Positions 62,874-64,000 of a DNA stretch of 64,000 nt are shown piece by piece. Position 1 is the stretch's first letter. Every line of letters begins with the position of its first letter. The stretch covers positions 62,001-126,000 of the forward strand of contig NZ_PNFA01000009.1 in NCBI RefSeq assembly GCF_002970975.1, read 5' to 3'. A program made the translations under genes and the position numbers. This DNA is from Microbacterium halophytorum. Lineage in GTDB: Bacteria; Actinomycetota; Actinomycetes; Actinomycetales; Microbacteriaceae. Under the pieces are notes generated by a model, which was not told where the DNA came from, did not search any database, and saw nothing but the letters and a program-made list of their open reading frames with translations.

Positions 62874-63930
62874 ACCGACGGCACGACTCGGCGACGTCTC
62901 TGTCGCATTCGAGAGACGCCTGATGGAGGTGATCGCGGAGCGGCGGGAGCGCTCGCGCGCCTTTGCGACGCCCTATGGTCAGTTGTGGGACTCCCTGGAG
63001 CGGATGGCACGGGGTGGGAAGAAGCTCCGGCCGAGGCTGCTGCTCGACGCGTACCAGGCGCTCGGCGGCATCGATGAGCGCGCGGCTCTCGACGCGGCGT
63101 GCGCCCTGGAGCTCCTCCACATGGCGCTCGTGATCCATGACGACGTGATCGACAAAGACCTCATGCGCCGTGGCGAGATGAACATCTCCGGGCGCTTCGC
63201 ATCCGAAGCGATGCTGCGCGGCACGACCAGACGCAGTGCGAACGCCTGGGGAGAGGCGTCATCTCTTCTCGCAGGTGACCTGATGCTCACGCTGGCGCAC
63301 TCGCTCCTCGCCCGCCTCGACCTCCCGGACGCCCAGAGGCAGATGGTGCTCGATATCTTCGACGACACCGTCTTCGAGAGCGCGGCCGGCGAGCATTACG
63401 ACGTCTGGCTGAGTATGCACCTCGAGCCAGCAAGCCCGCGAGATGTGCTCGCGATGGTGGATCAGAAGACGGCAGCCTACTCGTTCCAGGCCCCGCTCGC
63501 CCTGGCTGCTGTGCTGGTGGGAGCTTCGGCAGGTCTCCGAGAGGAGCTGGCGGCCATCGCTCGCCAGATCGGCGTCATCTACCAGTTGCGCGACGATGTC
63601 CTCGGGCTGTTCGGCGACGAGCGCGAGACGGGAAAGTCCATTCTCAGCGACCTGCGCGAGGGCAAGGAGACCCTCCTGATCGCCTACGCCCGTTCCGACG
63701 ACGCCTGGGCCGAGGTCGAACCGCTCTTCGGCGACGAAGCACTCAGCCCCGCTGGTGGGCATCGACTGCGTCGAGTCGTCGAGGAGTCGGGAGCACTCGT
63801 CTTCGTGGAGTCCCTCATCGCCGAACGGAGCGAGAGCGTGCTCCGACTGATTCAGGAGACCTCTCTGCCCGATGCACTGCGTGAGCAGTTGGCCGTTGCC
63901 GTCACCGTCTGCAGCACCCGCGCCTCATGA
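62866..63930 (+). CDS. crtE: Polyprenyl (geranylgeranyl) diphosphate synthase
   Basis: A 354-residue polyprenyl synthase. The first Asp-rich motif is VIHDDVIDKDLMRRG, preceded by GGKKLRPRLLLDAY. The second Asp-rich motif is QLRDDVLGLFGDERETGKS. It condenses IPP with allylic diphosphates to GGPP for phytoene. The ATG overlaps idi by 8 bases, and its stop overlaps the phytoene synthase start (ATGA). Confidence 0.94.
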   Translation: MLEPTARLGDVSVAFERRLMEVIAERRERSRAFATPYGQLWDSLERMARGGKKLRPRLLLDAYQALGGIDERAALDAACALELLHMALVIHDDVIDKDLMRRGEMNISGRFASEAMLRGTTRRSANAWGEASSLLAGDLMLTLAHSLLARLDLPDAQRQMVLDIFDDTVFESAAGEHYDVWLSMHLEPASPRDVLAMVDQKTAAYSFQAPLALAAVLVGASAGLREELAAIARQIGVIYQLRDDVLGLFGDERETGKSILSDLREGKETLLIAYARSDDAWAEVEPLFGDEALSPAGGHRLRRVVEESGALVFVESLIAERSESVLRLIQETSLPDALREQLAVAVTVCSTRAS

Positions 63931-64000
63931 CCGCCACAGGCCTGGAACTGTACAGCTCCACGGCGGAGGAGAGCTCCGCCGTGGTCATCCGGCGCTACTC
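63927..64000 (+). CDS. crtB: Phytoene synthase, N-terminal fragment
   Basis: Only about 24 residues are in the window: MTATGLELYSSTAEESSAVV, then IRRYS. The VVIRRYS block is the hallmark of bacterial phytoene synthases (continuing TSFGLA in homologues). Translationally coupled to crtE; it continues past the window edge. Expected to join two GGPP to phytoene. Confidence 0.85.
   Translation, partial: MTATGLELYSSTAEESSAVVIRRY

Overview
The window is high-GC DNA from an actinobacterium, most likely a Microbacteriaceae (Microbacterium-like). The evidence is the GC-rich third codon positions, ECF42-type sigma factor, GuaB3, TM0106-type RecB/helicase fusion, HrcA/CIRCE control of groES, LAxTG sortase-type signal and the start of an idi-crtE-crtB carotenoid cluster. 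I recognise no rRNA, tRNA, insertion sequence, integrase or CRISPR array. The genus is inferred; no search was run.

Layout. 1-2020: end of a Bax-inhibitor-1 protein, then an ECF42 sigma factor with its DGPF partner. 2285-12915 (minus strand): glycosyltransferase, guaA, DUF3817 protein, SURF1, guaB3, guaB, rarD, groES with two CIRCE operators, and a THUMP-like methyltransferase. 13192-24802: F420-type oxidoreductase, unknown protein, epimerase, tadA, zinc alcohol dehydrogenase, upp, a large RecB-like nuclease/helicase and nadE. 24878-31243: two paralogous low-complexity exported proteins around a DUF1611 protein, a phosphotransferase, and a two-component system. A 38-bp element lies upstream of both paralogues, and a related half lies upstream of the kinase. 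31280-36393: sbcC, sbcD and an unknown gene.

36622-41613 is a HAD phosphatase-PhnDCEE-RpiR operon with a palindromic operator. 41702-46052 is a less GC-rich island carrying a DUF3846-like protein, a MutT-like NUDIX hydrolase and a PLD-SF2 helicase-DUF3427 protein; it is a candidate defence locus. 46196-48879 pairs a cohesin protein with a sortase-type C-terminus and a secreted amidase with a dockerin, which together look like a two-gene surface complex. 49141-54196 holds sseB, an acetyltransferase, a leaderless Cys-rich leader peptide upstream of a winged-helix regulator, an AlkA-type glycosylase, a small membrane protein and a transglycosylase-like protein with a structured 5' leader. 54438-58271 is a siderophore ABC transporter behind two DtxR/IdeR-like boxes. 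It is followed by a bcp peroxiredoxin, an alpha/beta hydrolase and an AGCS amino-acid symporter. The window ends in a MarR regulator divergent from idi-crtE-crtB.

Two features run across the window. About twenty genes have a -10 hexamer ending in T only 6-7 nt before the start codon, which implies many leaderless mRNAs. At least four intergenic regions carry a 90-96-bp element bounded by inverted copies of a CACAACGCAGTCA-type end.
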